Shown here: piece after piece, positions 28,890-37,997 of the stretch
How positions within the stretch are numbered: the stretch's first letter is position 1
How the letters are laid out: the number at the start of each line of letters is the position of its first letter
NCBI GenBank assembly: GCA_024643405.1
Contig: JAHENA010000002.1
Span: 45,156 to 109,155, forward strand
Source: Flavobacteriales bacterium
Lineage (GTDB): Bacteria; Bacteroidota; Bacteroidia; Flavobacteriales; Flavobacteriaceae
DNA length: 64,000 nucleotides
Direction of reading: 5' to 3'
Position numbers and translations under genes: made by a program
The notes under the pieces: generated by a model
The model's database searches: none
The model's input: only the letters and a program-made list of their open reading frames with translations
What the model was told of the DNA's origin: nothing

Positions 28890-29405
28890 TTATTCTTCTC
28901 TTTTCATTATTAATCCACCAATAAGTGAATAAATTAATCCAAAAATAGCGCTCATGGCAATCATAAAGGCTCCAGAAATTGCAGGGTTAGAAAACATTTC
29001 AACAAATTTCATGCTTTGATCAACTATTTCTTCTGTCATTTTAGGATTTTCTAACATTTTATCTCTTGCTACTTCCATCATCTGAGACATAAACTCAGGG
29101 TCAATTAAATAATTGAATATCATGGAATAAATAGTAATAACAATAGCGCTAAAAACCCCAATTAGAACACCTATTTTTAAGGCTTGACTTAAAGATAAAA
29201 CATTCAGATTTTGCTTTTTAAACTGACTTATTGCATATAAAATAATGATAGGAAATGCTACATAATAAATCCAGTTTGGCCATTGAGCACCTTCTAAAGC
29301 CAATCCTGTTACGTACGTAATAACTGAAATCAAAATCATAATTAGTCCTAATATGATTCCGTAATTCATTGCAAATTTTCCTAATGTTAGTTTTTTTGGT
29401 TCCAT
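28890..29405 (-). CDS. DUF4199 family membrane protein
   Basis: The 171-residue product has four membrane segments (about 10-30, 42-60, 75-100 and 138-165) and a polar loop between the third and fourth. The pattern and the neighbouring polyprenyl-type glycosyltransferase are those of DUF4199, a Bacteroidota family without known function. It is the first gene of the pair. A TATCTTTG -7 box lies on the minus strand at 29440-29447. Confidence 0.8.
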   Translation of the reverse strand: MEPKKLTLGKFAMNYGIILGLIMILISVITYVTGLALEGAQWPNWIYYVAFPIIILYAISQFKKQNLNVLSLSQALKIGVLIGVFSAIVITIYSMIFNYLIDPEFMSQMMEVARDKMLENPKMTEEIVDQSMKFVEMFSNPAISGAFMIAMSAIFGLIYSLIGGLIMKREE

Positions 29406-29492
29406 TTTTTTGATTTAAATTAGTTGCTTAGTTGGTAAACAAAGATAAGAAAACGTTACATAAAGGCATAAAATAAAAAATATTAAAAAATA

Positions 29493-29522
29493 TTGTTCAT
29501 TTGAAAAAATAGCTTAAATTTG
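29493..29522 (+). promoter_or_regulatory. Promoter of the L31 gene
   Basis: TTG (29493-29495), 19 bases, then TAAATTTG (29515-29522): a full consensus Bacteroidota promoter 36 bases upstream of the start codon. Confidence 0.75.
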
Positions 29523-29558
29523 CACTTCCAAAATTGAAAAGATTAAAAGCGTAAAGCG

Positions 29559-29810
29559 ATGAAAAAAGGTATACACCCAGAAAATTATAGATTAGTAGCG
29601 TTTAAGGACATGTCAAATGACGATGTGTTTTTAACAAAATCTACTGCAGTGACAAGTGAAACTTTAGAAGTTGATGGTGTTGAATATCCTGTTGTGAAAA
29701 TGGAGATTTCAAGAACATCTCACCCTTATTACACAGGTAAATCTAAATTGGTTGATACTGCTGGTCGTATTGATAAGTTTAAAAATAAATATGCTAAGTT
29801 TAGTAAGTAA
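29559..29810 (+). CDS. rpmE2: 50S ribosomal protein L31, type B
   Basis: An 83-residue ribosomal protein with the type B hallmarks: [19 protein letters not shown] at the start, [20 protein letters not shown] in the middle and a basic tail. The CxxC zinc ligands of type A L31 are absent, so it is the zinc-independent form. It has its own consensus promoter and terminator. In this phylum type B is often the only L31, so zinc limitation is not implied. Confidence 0.97.
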   Translation: MKKGIHPENYRLVAFKDMSNDDVFLTKSTAVTSETLEVDGVEYPVVKMEISRTSHPYYTGKSKLVDTAGRIDKFKNKYAKFSK

Positions 29811-29831
29811 GCTTCATTTATAATATAATTT

Positions 29832-29863
29832 AAGGCCTTTCAAATATTGAAAGGCTTTTTTAT
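29832..29863 (+). terminator. Terminator after rpmE2
   Basis: A 12-bp stem (29832-29843 with 29847-29858, one G-T pair) and 3-base loop, followed by T. Confidence 0.85.
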
Positions 29864-29947
29864 TTTCTACAATTGCATTACATTTGAAGATATCATAAAT
29901 GGTTATAAACTACTGAACGTTATTAACTTTTAAACTTCAAATTTCAC

Positions 29948-31123
29948 ATGAACTATATTCTTTTTGATGGCCCATTTCGAAATAATTTATTGCCATTTAC
30001 CTATACAAGACCTGTTGCGGATATTAGAGTTGGAATTTTAACTATTCGCGAAAAATGGGAAACTTATTTAGATTCTACTACTACAACTGTGACGGAGGAT
30101 TATTTGTCTGAAAAGTATCCAATGGTGGAAATGGAAGAGAATATTATGATTAACGCGTCGTATCTACCAAATTTTGAATTGGTCGAGATGATAAAAAATA
30201 TGGAGAAAAATCAGGCCATTTTTAAAGATGAAGATATTATTGCGTTTTATACAAAGGAAGCGCAAGAAGATATTGATTTTTCTACTTATGAGGCTTTAGA
30301 ATTTAATGACGATATATTACGAATTGAAAATACCTGGGATATTTTCTCCAAGAATGGAGAAGCTATTCAAGAAGATTTTAATTTAATCACAAAAAACCGA
30401 AAGTCGAAGCCAATTCCATCAAGCAATAATGTGATTGCCCCAGAAAATATCTTTATTGAAGAAGGTGCAACTCTTGAATTCACAACCTTAAATGCTTCAA
30501 ATGGTCCCATTTATATTGGGAAAAATACTGAGATCATGGAAGGTTCGTTAATCCGTGGGCCGCTGGCATTATGTGAAGGTGCCTCCATAAAATTAGGAGC
30601 TAAAATTTATGGTCCAACCACTATTGGTCCTTTTAGTAAAGTTGGAGGAGAAGTAAATAACTCTGTCTTGTTTGCTTTTTCGAACAAAGGGCATGATGGC
30701 TTTTTAGGCAATTCTGTCATAGGGGAATGGTGTAATCTTGGAGCCGATACTAATAATTCCAATCTAAAAAATAATTATGCCGAGGTAAGATTATGGGACT
30801 ATCAAACAACGAGTTTTGCAAGAACAGGGCTCCAATTTTGTGGTCTTATGATGGGTGATCATAGTAAGTGTGGTATTAACACCATGTTTAATACAGGAAC
30901 CGTTGTGGGTGTGAGTTCTAATATTTTTGGAAGTGGATTTCCAAGAAATTTTGTGCCTAGTTTTTCTTGGGGTGGTCATAGTGGCTTTACAACATATTTA
31001 GCATCAAAAGCCTTTGAGGTTGCTAAAGTGGTTATGGCTAGACGGCATATAGAATTTAGCGAACAGGATGCTGCTATTTTATTACATGTCTTTGAAGAAA
31101 CTAAGAAGTTTAGAAGAGAATAA
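29948..31123 (+). CDS. GlmU-family protein (nucleotidyltransferase-like plus beta-helix)
   Basis: The 391-residue product matches the Bacteroidota GlmU family: the N-terminus NYILFDGPFRNNLLPFTYTRP, a roughly 170-residue domain, and a C-terminal left-handed beta-helix seen as hexapeptide repeats (PIYIGKNTEIMEGSLI, IYGPTTIGPFSKVGGEV, GNSVIGEWCNLGADT). The GxGTRM signature of real sugar-1-phosphate nucleotidyltransferases is missing from the N-terminus, so uridylyl transfer is doubtful. The helix domain suggests a trimeric sugar-nucleotide acyltransferase or binding protein. The substrate is unknown. Confidence 0.82.
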   Translation: MNYILFDGPFRNNLLPFTYTRPVADIRVGILTIREKWETYLDSTTTTVTEDYLSEKYPMVEMEENIMINASYLPNFELVEMIKNMEKNQAIFKDEDIIAFYTKEAQEDIDFSTYEALEFNDDILRIENTWDIFSKNGEAIQEDFNLITKNRKSKPIPSSNNVIAPENIFIEEGATLEFTTLNASNGPIYIGKNTEIMEGSLIRGPLALCEGASIKLGAKIYGPTTIGPFSKVGGEVNNSVLFAFSNKGHDGFLGNSVIGEWCNLGADTNNSNLKNNYAEVRLWDYQTTSFARTGLQFCGLMMGDHSKCGINTMFNTGTVVGVSSNIFGSGFPRNFVPSFSWGGHSGFTTYLASKAFEVAKVVMARRHIEFSEQDAAILLHVFEETKKFRRE

Positions 31124-31161
31124 ATTTCTTTTAGTAACTTTAATTTAATTTATTTAGAGTT

Positions 31162-32079
31162 ATGAAAGAATATTTGTGCTTTTTAGGTTGTTTTTTGAGT
31201 CTTTTTTCATTCTCTCAATCTGAACAATTTACCATTAATAATATAGATATGAACAATGATAAACCGCATTTTGGTTTATCTGTTACAGCAGATAATAATA
31301 TTTTATTTGCGTCTTATTTGTTAAATAAAAATGGAAAGATAAAATCTTATTTAGGAAACGGGACTTTAATTATTTACATAGGTATGAAATCTGAAAATGG
31401 AAATATTGAGAATATTGAGCCATTACTGATTGATTCAAAAGAAGATATTTTTCATATTACAAGCGCTTGTATTTCAAATGATGCAAAAACATTATATGTT
31501 ACAACAAATTATACTAACCGTAAGAACAGACCTAAAGAAGATTTTAAAGAGACCAATTTCCATATAGAAGCGGCTGAATATATAAGTGGTATTGGTTGGA
31601 CTAATTTTAAAGTGCTGCCATTTTGTAAACCACGCTATTCTTATGCGCACCCTTCCATAAGTAAAGATGGAAAGACCCTATATTTTACAGCCAATATTAG
31701 AAGTGGTAAAGAAACAACTAAAGGGACATCAGATATTTTTAAAGTGAATATACTCAGGGATAACACTTATAGTGAACCAAAAAATTTAGGATCACAAGTA
31801 AATTCATATAGTGGTGAAATGTTTCCTTTTATCAGTGATGACAATACTTTATATTTTACATCAAATAGGCCAAATGGAACGGGTGGCTATGATATTTATA
31901 AAAGTATTATGAACAAAAAGGGACTGTTTGATAAAGCTGAATTGTTGCCAGAACCTGTGAACAGTAAGGATGATGATCTTTCTTTTATTATGGAGTCTAA
32001 TGGAAAATCCGGTTATTTTTCTTCAAAACGAGCTGAAGGAAAAGGAGAGGATGACATTTACTATTTTACAATTAATTAG
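31162..32079 (+). CDS. Exported PD40 / TolB-like beta-propeller protein
   Basis: The 305 residues begin with a signal peptide (about 1-19, ending SFSQS). At least three PD40-type strands follow: SISKDGKTLYFTAN, FISDDNTLYFTSNRPNGTGGYDIYKS and FIMESNGKSGYFSSKRAEGKGEDDIYYF. Such propellers often precede an OmpA domain in Bacteroidota gliding or cell-envelope proteins. Here no OmpA domain follows, so it is a stand-alone propeller. It is 38 bases after the GlmU-family gene and may share its transcript. Its end overlaps the convergent binding-protein gene by 8 bases. Confidence 0.78.
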   Translation: MKEYLCFLGCFLSLFSFSQSEQFTINNIDMNNDKPHFGLSVTADNNILFASYLLNKNGKIKSYLGNGTLIIYIGMKSENGNIENIEPLLIDSKEDIFHITSACISNDAKTLYVTTNYTNRKNRPKEDFKETNFHIEAAEYISGIGWTNFKVLPFCKPRYSYAHPSISKDGKTLYFTANIRSGKETTKGTSDIFKVNILRDNTYSEPKNLGSQVNSYSGEMFPFISDDNTLYFTSNRPNGTGGYDIYKSIMNKKGLFDKAELLPEPVNSKDDDLSFIMESNGKSGYFSSKRAEGKGEDDIYYFTIN

Positions 32080-33670
32080 TTTTTTTGACCCTTTTTAAAT
32101 CCAATAAATTGATGGGGTTAATTCCTAATCCACTGACATTTTTTCTTGTAAACCTAACAACCTCATCATAAAATAATGGTACGACTGGTGCTTTTTGCAT
32201 GACTAATGAATCCATTTTAGAATAGAGCATTTCTCTTTTTTTGGTATTTGTTTCTGTAAATGACTGTTCAAACCAAGTATCAAACAACTCATTTTTAAAA
32301 TGGCTATAATTGGGTCCGTTAGGCGCAAAGTTTTTACTGTAATATAGTGATAAATAGTTTTCAGCATCCGGGTAATCTGCAACCCAGCTTGCTCTAAAAA
32401 GATTCAATTTACCATTGGCTTTAGCATCTTTTAAAGTAGCTGCAGGAATGACATCAATATTAACCGTTAAACCAGTTTTTTGAAGTTCTTTTTGAATGTA
32501 TTCACAAAAACTTAAATAATTACTCGTTGTTGTAATACTGATTTCTGGATTTTCTATGCCCGTTTCTGATTTAAATTGAGAAACCAAACTTTTAGCTTTT
32601 TCTGGCTGGTAATTAAACCCAATAGTTTCATTATAACCGGGCATTCCTTTTGGTATAAAACCACCATTTGCAGGAATGCCAATGCCATTTCGTAAATAAA
32701 TCATCATTTTTTCACGGTCAAAACCATAGTTGACGGCTTTTCTTATGAGCTCTGATTGAATTTCTGTAACGTTTGAATCCATATAAAAAGCCAAATATTC
32801 TGTATTTAAATAAGGACCACGAATCATATTAACTTGATTTTTATAAATGTCACGCAGTTGACCATTGGCTGTTAATACTTCATCTTTATACGAGGCGTCC
32901 AGACCAGAAACAAAATCAATATTACCTTGTGCAAACTGTAAAAATTCACTCTGTTTGTCTGGTAAAAATGTGATAGCGACTGCTTCTAAATAGGGCAGTT
33001 TTTCACCGTTTAAATCTTTCTCAAAATAATTTTTATTTTTTCTAAATACCAGTTTTATGTTTTCTTCCCATCGTTTATATATAAAGGGACCTGTGCCAAT
33101 AGGATGGGATCTAAAATCATTGCCATAATACGTGACAATTTCTTTGGGAACAACACTGCAATACTTCATGGTTAATAATCCCAAAAAGGCAGGAAAAGGT
33201 TGATTTAATTGAATTTGAAAAGTCGAATCGTTTATCGCCTGAAACTTATCAACTTTGCTTAATACCCAACTTCCCGGAGATGCGAGTTGTTTATCTAATA
33301 ATCTGTTTAAGCTGTATTCAAAATCCTGAGCTATAACTATTCTAGTTGAATCTTTTCCAAACAAAGCGTCTTTATGAAAATGGACATCATTGCGTAAAGT
33401 AAAAGTATAAGTTAGTGCGTCCTCAGAAATGTTCCAATTTTTTGAAATACACGGGATGACATTCAAATGGTCATCCATTTGAACTAACCCATTAAACAAT
33501 TGATTAGTTCCCCATATATCCGCTATATCTTTTGAAAAGGCAGGGTCAAGCGAGCCAATATTTTTATGTTCATTATATCTAAAAACAAGATTGTCATTGA
33601 TTTTTTTTTGAGAATTACTACAAGAAAAAAAACCGGTGATGACAATGAATAAGATAAAATATGTTCTCAA
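32072..33670 (-). CDS. Peptide-type ABC transporter substrate-binding lipoprotein (SBP family 5)
   Basis: The protein has the DppA/OppA family 5 fold: FRYNEHKNIGSLDPAF near the start, NGLVQMDDHLNVIPCISKNWNISED, HPIGTGPFIYKRWEEN, and a long C-terminal part with ASWVADYPDAENYLSLYYS. I place the start at TTG 33668-33670, which gives a compact lipoprotein signal (RTYFILFIVITGFFSC). The frame stays open to 33724, but that earlier TTG lies inside a TATTTTTG promoter box, and there is no ATG. No permease or ATPase gene is adjacent, so its partners must lie elsewhere or be shared. Oligopeptide uptake is the likely role. Confidence 0.85.
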   Translation of the reverse strand: MRTYFILFIVITGFFSCSNSQKKINDNLVFRYNEHKNIGSLDPAFSKDIADIWGTNQLFNGLVQMDDHLNVIPCISKNWNISEDALTYTFTLRNDVHFHKDALFGKDSTRIVIAQDFEYSLNRLLDKQLASPGSWVLSKVDKFQAINDSTFQIQLNQPFPAFLGLLTMKYCSVVPKEIVTYYGNDFRSHPIGTGPFIYKRWEENIKLVFRKNKNYFEKDLNGEKLPYLEAVAITFLPDKQSEFLQFAQGNIDFVSGLDASYKDEVLTANGQLRDIYKNQVNMIRGPYLNTEYLAFYMDSNVTEIQSELIRKAVNYGFDREKMMIYLRNGIGIPANGGFIPKGMPGYNETIGFNYQPEKAKSLVSQFKSETGIENPEISITTTSNYLSFCEYIQKELQKTGLTVNIDVIPAATLKDAKANGKLNLFRASWVADYPDAENYLSLYYSKNFAPNGPNYSHFKNELFDTWFEQSFTETNTKKREMLYSKMDSLVMQKAPVVPLFYDEVVRFTRKNVSGLGINPINLLDLKRVKKTN

Positions 33671-33721
33671 AATGGTATTGTGAATTTGCTTTTGACTAAA
33701 GTTTTTGAAATTAAAGAATAC

Positions 33722-33729
33722 CAAAAATA
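33722..33729 (-). promoter_or_regulatory. -7 box of the SBP family 5 gene
   Basis: The minus strand reads TATTTTTG, matching TAnnTTTG, about 52 bases before the proposed TTG start. No clear -33 element is seen. Confidence 0.45.
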
Positions 33730-33908
33730 AAGTTTTTATTATTTATTCTGAACTATTTAAATAATTAAGTATTTTTTTATAAAATTGTGGGATAAGTATC
33801 GTATTGTTATTTTGGAAAAATTATCAGATGAACATCTAAATCATCCAGAAAATGTACTTTTTGGCTTTTGGCATTAGTATGTAATATTTTAAAACGCTCT
33901 TTTTTTAT

Positions 33909-33916
33909 TACATTTG
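33909..33916 (+). promoter_or_regulatory. -7 box of mtaB
   Basis: TACATTTG matches TAnnTTTG exactly and ends 18 bases before the ATG at 33935. It overlaps an in-frame TTG at 33914, which excludes that codon as the start. Confidence 0.6.
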
Positions 33917-33934
33917 CACGTTTTTAATTTCCAT

Positions 33935-35278
33935 ATGAATTTACGAAAAAAGGTAGCCTTTTATACGCTTGGTTGTAAACTTAATTTTTCTGAAACTTCT
34001 ACAATCGCCAGAAGTTTTAATGAAGAAGGATTTGATCGTGTTGATTTTTCGGAAAATGCTGATATCTATGTAATTAATACATGTTCAGTCACTGAAAATG
34101 CTGATAAACGATTTAAAACTATAGTTGGGCAAGCCCAAAAAGCGAACCCTAATGCGTTTGTTGCTGCCATAGGATGTTATGCGCAATTGAAACCACAGCA
34201 GTTGGCAGATGTTAATGGTGTGGATTTGGTTTTAGGAGCTACCGAAAAGTTTAAGATTACTGATTATTTGAATGATTTGTCAAAAAACGATTTTGGAGAA
34301 GTACATTCCTGTGAAATTGAAGAAGCTGATTTTTATGTCGGATCGTATTCAATAGGCGACAGAACCAGAGCTTTTTTAAAAGTTCAGGATGGTTGTGACT
34401 ATAAATGTACTTATTGCACCATTCCTTTAGCGAGAGGAATTTCAAGAAGTGATGCCTTAAAAAATGTATTAAAAAATGCCCGCGAAATTTCATTACAAAA
34501 TATTAAAGAAATTGTATTAACCGGCGTTAATATTGGTGATTATGGTAAAGGGGAGTTTGGAAATAAAACGCATGAGCACACGTTTTTAGATTTAGTTACT
34601 GAATTAGATAAAATAGAAGGGATTGAGAGATTAAGAATTTCATCTATTGAACCTAATCTTTTAAAAAATGAAACCATTGATTTAGTTTCGAAATCACGAG
34701 CTTTTGTCCCACATTTTCATATTCCTTTACAATCAGGAAGTAATGAGATTTTAAAAAAAATGAAACGGCGTTATTTACGCGAAATATATGTTGACAGAGT
34801 AAAGAAAATAAAAGAAGTGCTTCCTCATGCCTGTATTGGAGTAGATGTCATTGTAGGATTTCCAGGAGAAACCGATTCACATTTTTTAGAGACTTATAAT
34901 TTTTTAAATGAATTAGAGATTTCTTATTTACATGTTTTTACTTATTCGGAAAGAGATAACACGGAGGCGGCAGAAATGGATGAGATTGTTCCTATGAATG
35001 TGAGAAATAAGCGAAGTAAAATGTTACGAGGTTTATCTGTTAAAAAGCGCAGAGCATTTTATGAAAGTCAGATTGGGACAAGTCGCACGGTATTATTTGA
35101 AAGTGAAAATAAAGAGGGCTATATATATGGATTTACTGAGAATTATGTGAAAGTAAAAACACCATGGAACCCCGAACTTGTTAATACACTTCATGATATA
35201 AAGTTGGTAAAAATTGACGAAGATGGCGCTGTGAGATTTGATTTCAAGGAAGCTTTTTCAAAACAAAAAATATCTTAA
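33935..35278 (+). CDS. mtaB: tRNA t6A37 methylthiotransferase MtaB
   Basis: This radical-SAM enzyme adds a methylthio group to N6-threonylcarbamoyladenosine at tRNA position 37. From ATG 33935 it has 447 residues: the UPF0004 domain with cluster cysteines C14 (TLGCKLN), C50 (INTCSVT) and C81 (IGCYAQ), the radical-SAM site CDYKCTYC (C154, C158, C161), and a C-terminal TRAM-like part. The GCKLN form of the first motif separates MtaB from MiaB (GCQMN) and RimO. It is a single gene with a consensus -7 box just upstream. Confidence 0.93.
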   Translation: MNLRKKVAFYTLGCKLNFSETSTIARSFNEEGFDRVDFSENADIYVINTCSVTENADKRFKTIVGQAQKANPNAFVAAIGCYAQLKPQQLADVNGVDLVLGATEKFKITDYLNDLSKNDFGEVHSCEIEEADFYVGSYSIGDRTRAFLKVQDGCDYKCTYCTIPLARGISRSDALKNVLKNAREISLQNIKEIVLTGVNIGDYGKGEFGNKTHEHTFLDLVTELDKIEGIERLRISSIEPNLLKNETIDLVSKSRAFVPHFHIPLQSGSNEILKKMKRRYLREIYVDRVKKIKEVLPHACIGVDVIVGFPGETDSHFLETYNFLNELEISYLHVFTYSERDNTEAAEMDEIVPMNVRNKRSKMLRGLSVKKRRAFYESQIGTSRTVLFESENKEGYIYGFTENYVKVKTPWNPELVNTLHDIKLVKIDEDGAVRFDFKEAFSKQKIS

Positions 35279-35373
35279 GTTATAAGTCAACCCTTTTTTT
35301 AGCTCTTAGTCTAAATTTTTACTATCATTAAATTCTAATTATTTAGTTTTAAAATCTTCTAAGATCCCAAATC

Positions 35374-35877
35374 ATGAAAAGAATTCTTGTTATTTTAACG
35401 TTTTCATTTTTTTGGTTATTTGCTTGTTCAAGTGATGATTCAAATTTGACATCTATAGAGGGTATTTGGAAACTGGTTGCTTATAATGTTGGGGAGGGCT
35501 TTGATATAAATAATGATGGCATTAAAAGTATTAACCTTTTAGAGGAAATAGGATGTACTAACAATGAAGAATTGTTATTTGAATCAACCGGTGTGGTGTA
35601 TACTAATGCTTCATTTAATCCAGGAATTAAAATTTATATAGTGAATGAGGAGACAAACGCATATGCTTTTAATATAGTATGTGATACAGAAGGAGTGATA
35701 AGTTTTGCCTCCAATTATATTCAAAAAGAGAATACAATTGCGTTTAATAACCATAATGCCGTAATTTCAAATAATCAATTATACATTGTATTTCAAGATG
35801 CGATTGGAATCTATAATTCTGATTTCACTAAAGTTTTAAGAAGAGTAGACTTGACATTAGTGTATTCCAAACAATAA
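35374..35877 (+). CDS. Lipocalin-like lipoprotein
   Basis: The 167-residue product has a lipoprotein signal with the lipobox cysteine in WLFACSSDD near residue 18. The mature part begins SIEGIWKLVAYNV, the usual opening of Bacteroidota lipocalin-like domains, and has alternating beta strands to the end. No ligand is known. It stands alone between mtaB and a terminator. Confidence 0.72.
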   Translation: MKRILVILTFSFFWLFACSSDDSNLTSIEGIWKLVAYNVGEGFDINNDGIKSINLLEEIGCTNNEELLFESTGVVYTNASFNPGIKIYIVNEETNAYAFNIVCDTEGVISFASNYIQKENTIAFNNHNAVISNNQLYIVFQDAIGIYNSDFTKVLRRVDLTLVYSKQ

Positions 35878-35890
35878 AATGAATAAATTA

Positions 35891-35922
35891 AAAAAGCCTA
35901 AAACTTTAGTTTTGGGCTTTTT
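35891..35922. terminator. Bidirectional terminator
   Basis: A 14-bp stem (35891-35904 with 35909-35922, one T-G pair) and 4-base loop, with A before and T after, sits between convergent genes. Confidence 0.85.
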
Positions 35923-35942
35923 ATTATAATATTTTAAATAAT

Positions 35943-36239
35943 TTAAAGTCTTAATCCTACAGGAAGCATTCGTTTATACTTTCTATTTCTTCTTACAAAT
36001 TTGGCAATATCGGGACTTGTTGGTACAATACTCAAATTGCGTTCATCAATCTGTTCAAAAACAGCAGACAAAAATTCAGTTCTGAAATTTTCATCCGTAA
36101 TACCCTCTGGGATAACAAGTTTCGTTAAAAATATCTTTCGATCTTGCAGAGAATATTCAATTTTGGCTAAATGATCATCAATTTTTATTTCAAATTGACG
36201 TAAGAAATCATTGTCTATTAATTCTGCTGCATCTATCAT
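35943..36239 (-). CDS. Small GNAT-like protein (YidJ/PF14542 type), degenerate
   Basis: The 98-residue product has the layout of the small GNAT proteins: a strand pair around DHLAKIEYSLQDRKIFLTKLVIP, a helix, then LSIVPTSPDIAKFVRRNRKYKRML, which matches the C-terminal PLCPFVAAYIRRHPEY-type ending of that family. The usual acetyl-CoA loop (RGxGxG/A) is replaced by EGITDENFRTEF, so acetyl-CoA binding is doubtful. A TAAATTTG box lies on the minus strand at 36304-36311. Function unknown. Confidence 0.62.
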   Translation of the reverse strand: MIDAAELIDNDFLRQFEIKIDDHLAKIEYSLQDRKIFLTKLVIPEGITDENFRTEFLSAVFEQIDERNLSIVPTSPDIAKFVRRNRKYKRMLPVGLRL

Positions 36240-36355
36240 GGTAAAAAGTTTTATTTCTAAAGAATCTTTAATAGTGAGAACTATTTTCTATAGTTTTGTG
36301 ATGCAAATTTACAAAAAAAATACTTAATAATAGGATAATTTAAGGTTAAAACCTT

Positions 36356-37018
36356 ATGAATCAAGATATAATACACGTATATTTTATGCCAGGAATGGCA
36401 GCCAGTTCAAAAATATTTGAATACATAGAACTGCCGGAAAATCAGTTTCAAATGCATTATTTAGAATGGCTTATACCGTCTGAGAATGAATTGATTAGTG
36501 AATATGCGAAACGAATGTCAGAATTAATTGAATACAAAAAATGTGTTTTATTGGGTGTTTCATTCGGGGGTGTTTTGGTTCAGGAAATGAGTAAATATTT
36601 AAATGTTCAGAAAGTAATTATTGTTTCAAGTGTAAAATCTAAGAGTGAATTGCCTAAAAAAATGCTTCTTGCTAAAGCTACTAAAGCTTATAAATTATTA
36701 CCAGTTCAGTTAGTAAGTAACATAGATTTATTTTCTAAATATATGTTTGGTAATAATATTACTAAAAGAATAGAATTGTATAAAAAATATTTATCCGTAA
36801 ATGATAGAAACTATTTGAATTGGGCTATAGAAAATATGGTCTGTTGGAATCAGGATGTAGACCTTCCCAATATTATTCATATTCATGGTGATAGTGATGC
36901 CGTATTTCCAATTAAAAATATAAATACATGTATTATTGTTAAAAATGGAACGCATGTTATGATATTGAATAAGTATAAATGGTTTAATGAACATTTGCCT
37001 CAACTAATATTAGCTTAG
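36356..37018 (+). CDS. Alpha/beta hydrolase
   Basis: The 220-residue product shows the hydrolase triad: nucleophile serine in GVSFGG (near residue 69), aspartate in HGDSDAVFP (near 179) and histidine in NGTHVMI (near 199). An oxyanion-hole segment FMPGMAASS is at the start. The small size leaves room for only a minimal cap. There is no signal peptide. Its substrate is unknown. It is 48 bases upstream of the lytic transglycosylase gene on the same strand. Confidence 0.8.
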   Translation: MNQDIIHVYFMPGMAASSKIFEYIELPENQFQMHYLEWLIPSENELISEYAKRMSELIEYKKCVLLGVSFGGVLVQEMSKYLNVQKVIIVSSVKSKSELPKKMLLAKATKAYKLLPVQLVSNIDLFSKYMFGNNITKRIELYKKYLSVNDRNYLNWAIENMVCWNQDVDLPNIIHIHGDSDAVFPIKNINTCIIVKNGTHVMILNKYKWFNEHLPQLILA

Positions 37019-37066
37019 TATAGAGACAGATACAATTATTTTTATAATTTTACAAAAAAATAAAAA

Positions 37067-37987
37067 ATGAAAAATATATTAGCAATTATAGGGTTATTTA
37101 GCTTATGTGGGCTATTTATTTATGCGCTACAAGATGCTCAAACTGATGAGAATTTTGAAAAAAGATTAATCAATGATTATAATGTTTATGCCTTGCAGGT
37201 TCCAAATAATTTAGATTTTGCTGGTGAACCAATGCCATTAAAGGATCCAGAAGTTTTTGAGCGTATGGATAGAGAATTATTAGTTAATACTTATTGGCAA
37301 TCTAATGGTTTATTAATGTTCAAAAGAGCTAAAAAGTATTTTCCTATTATAGAGCCTATTTTAAAAAAGCATGGAATTCCAGATGATTTTAAATATTTAG
37401 CCGTCATTGAAAGTGGATTGACAAATGCGGTTTCAAGTGCAAAAGCAACTGGTGTATGGCAAATTATGCAAGCAACTGCTAAAGAAAACGGTTTAGAAGT
37501 TAATGATAATGTTGATGAGCGTTATCATTTAGAGAAATCGACTGAGGTGGCTTGTAAATACTTATTGAAATCTAAAGAAAAGTTAGGTTCCTGGACACTG
37601 GCAGCGGCAGCTTATAACGCAGGTGATGCTGGAGTTTCAAGAAGATTGCAAGAGCAAAATGTATCTAATTATTATGATTTGTTATTAGGTGAAGAAACAG
37701 GTAGATATGTATTTAGAATTGTGGCTCTAAAAGAAATATTAAAGCATCCAGATATTTATGGGTTTAATTTTAGAGAGAAAGATTTGTATTCTCAAATACC
37801 AACCTATAAGGTTGTCGTTGATACAACGGTTGCGGATTTTGCTAAATTTGCCGAAGGATTTGGTATAAATTATAAAATTTTAAAGGTTCATAACCCGTGG
37901 TTAAGAGACAGATTCCTTAATAATAAATCAGGAAAGAAATATATAATTGATATTCCAAAGAAGGGATATTATGATAAAGTACAGTAG
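37067..37987 (+). CDS. Membrane-anchored lytic transglycosylase (SLT family)
   Basis: The 306-residue product has an N-terminal signal/anchor (about 5-21) and a lysozyme-like SLT domain with catalytic E115 in LAVIESGLTN, then ATGVWQIMQATAKENG and AAAAYNAGDAG. This enzyme class cleaves peptidoglycan to 1,6-anhydromuramyl products. The C-terminal 60 residues (YKVVVDTTVADFAKFAEGFGINYKILKVHNPWL) look like a single LysM-related domain without the usual start. The role is probably wall turnover or insertion of envelope machines. A strong terminator follows. Confidence 0.87.
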   Translation: MKNILAIIGLFSLCGLFIYALQDAQTDENFEKRLINDYNVYALQVPNNLDFAGEPMPLKDPEVFERMDRELLVNTYWQSNGLLMFKRAKKYFPIIEPILKKHGIPDDFKYLAVIESGLTNAVSSAKATGVWQIMQATAKENGLEVNDNVDERYHLEKSTEVACKYLLKSKEKLGSWTLAAAAYNAGDAGVSRRLQEQNVSNYYDLLLGEETGRYVFRIVALKEILKHPDIYGFNFREKDLYSQIPTYKVVVDTTVADFAKFAEGFGINYKILKVHNPWLRDRFLNNKSGKKYIIDIPKKGYYDKVQ

Positions 37988-37997
37988 TAATAGTGTT

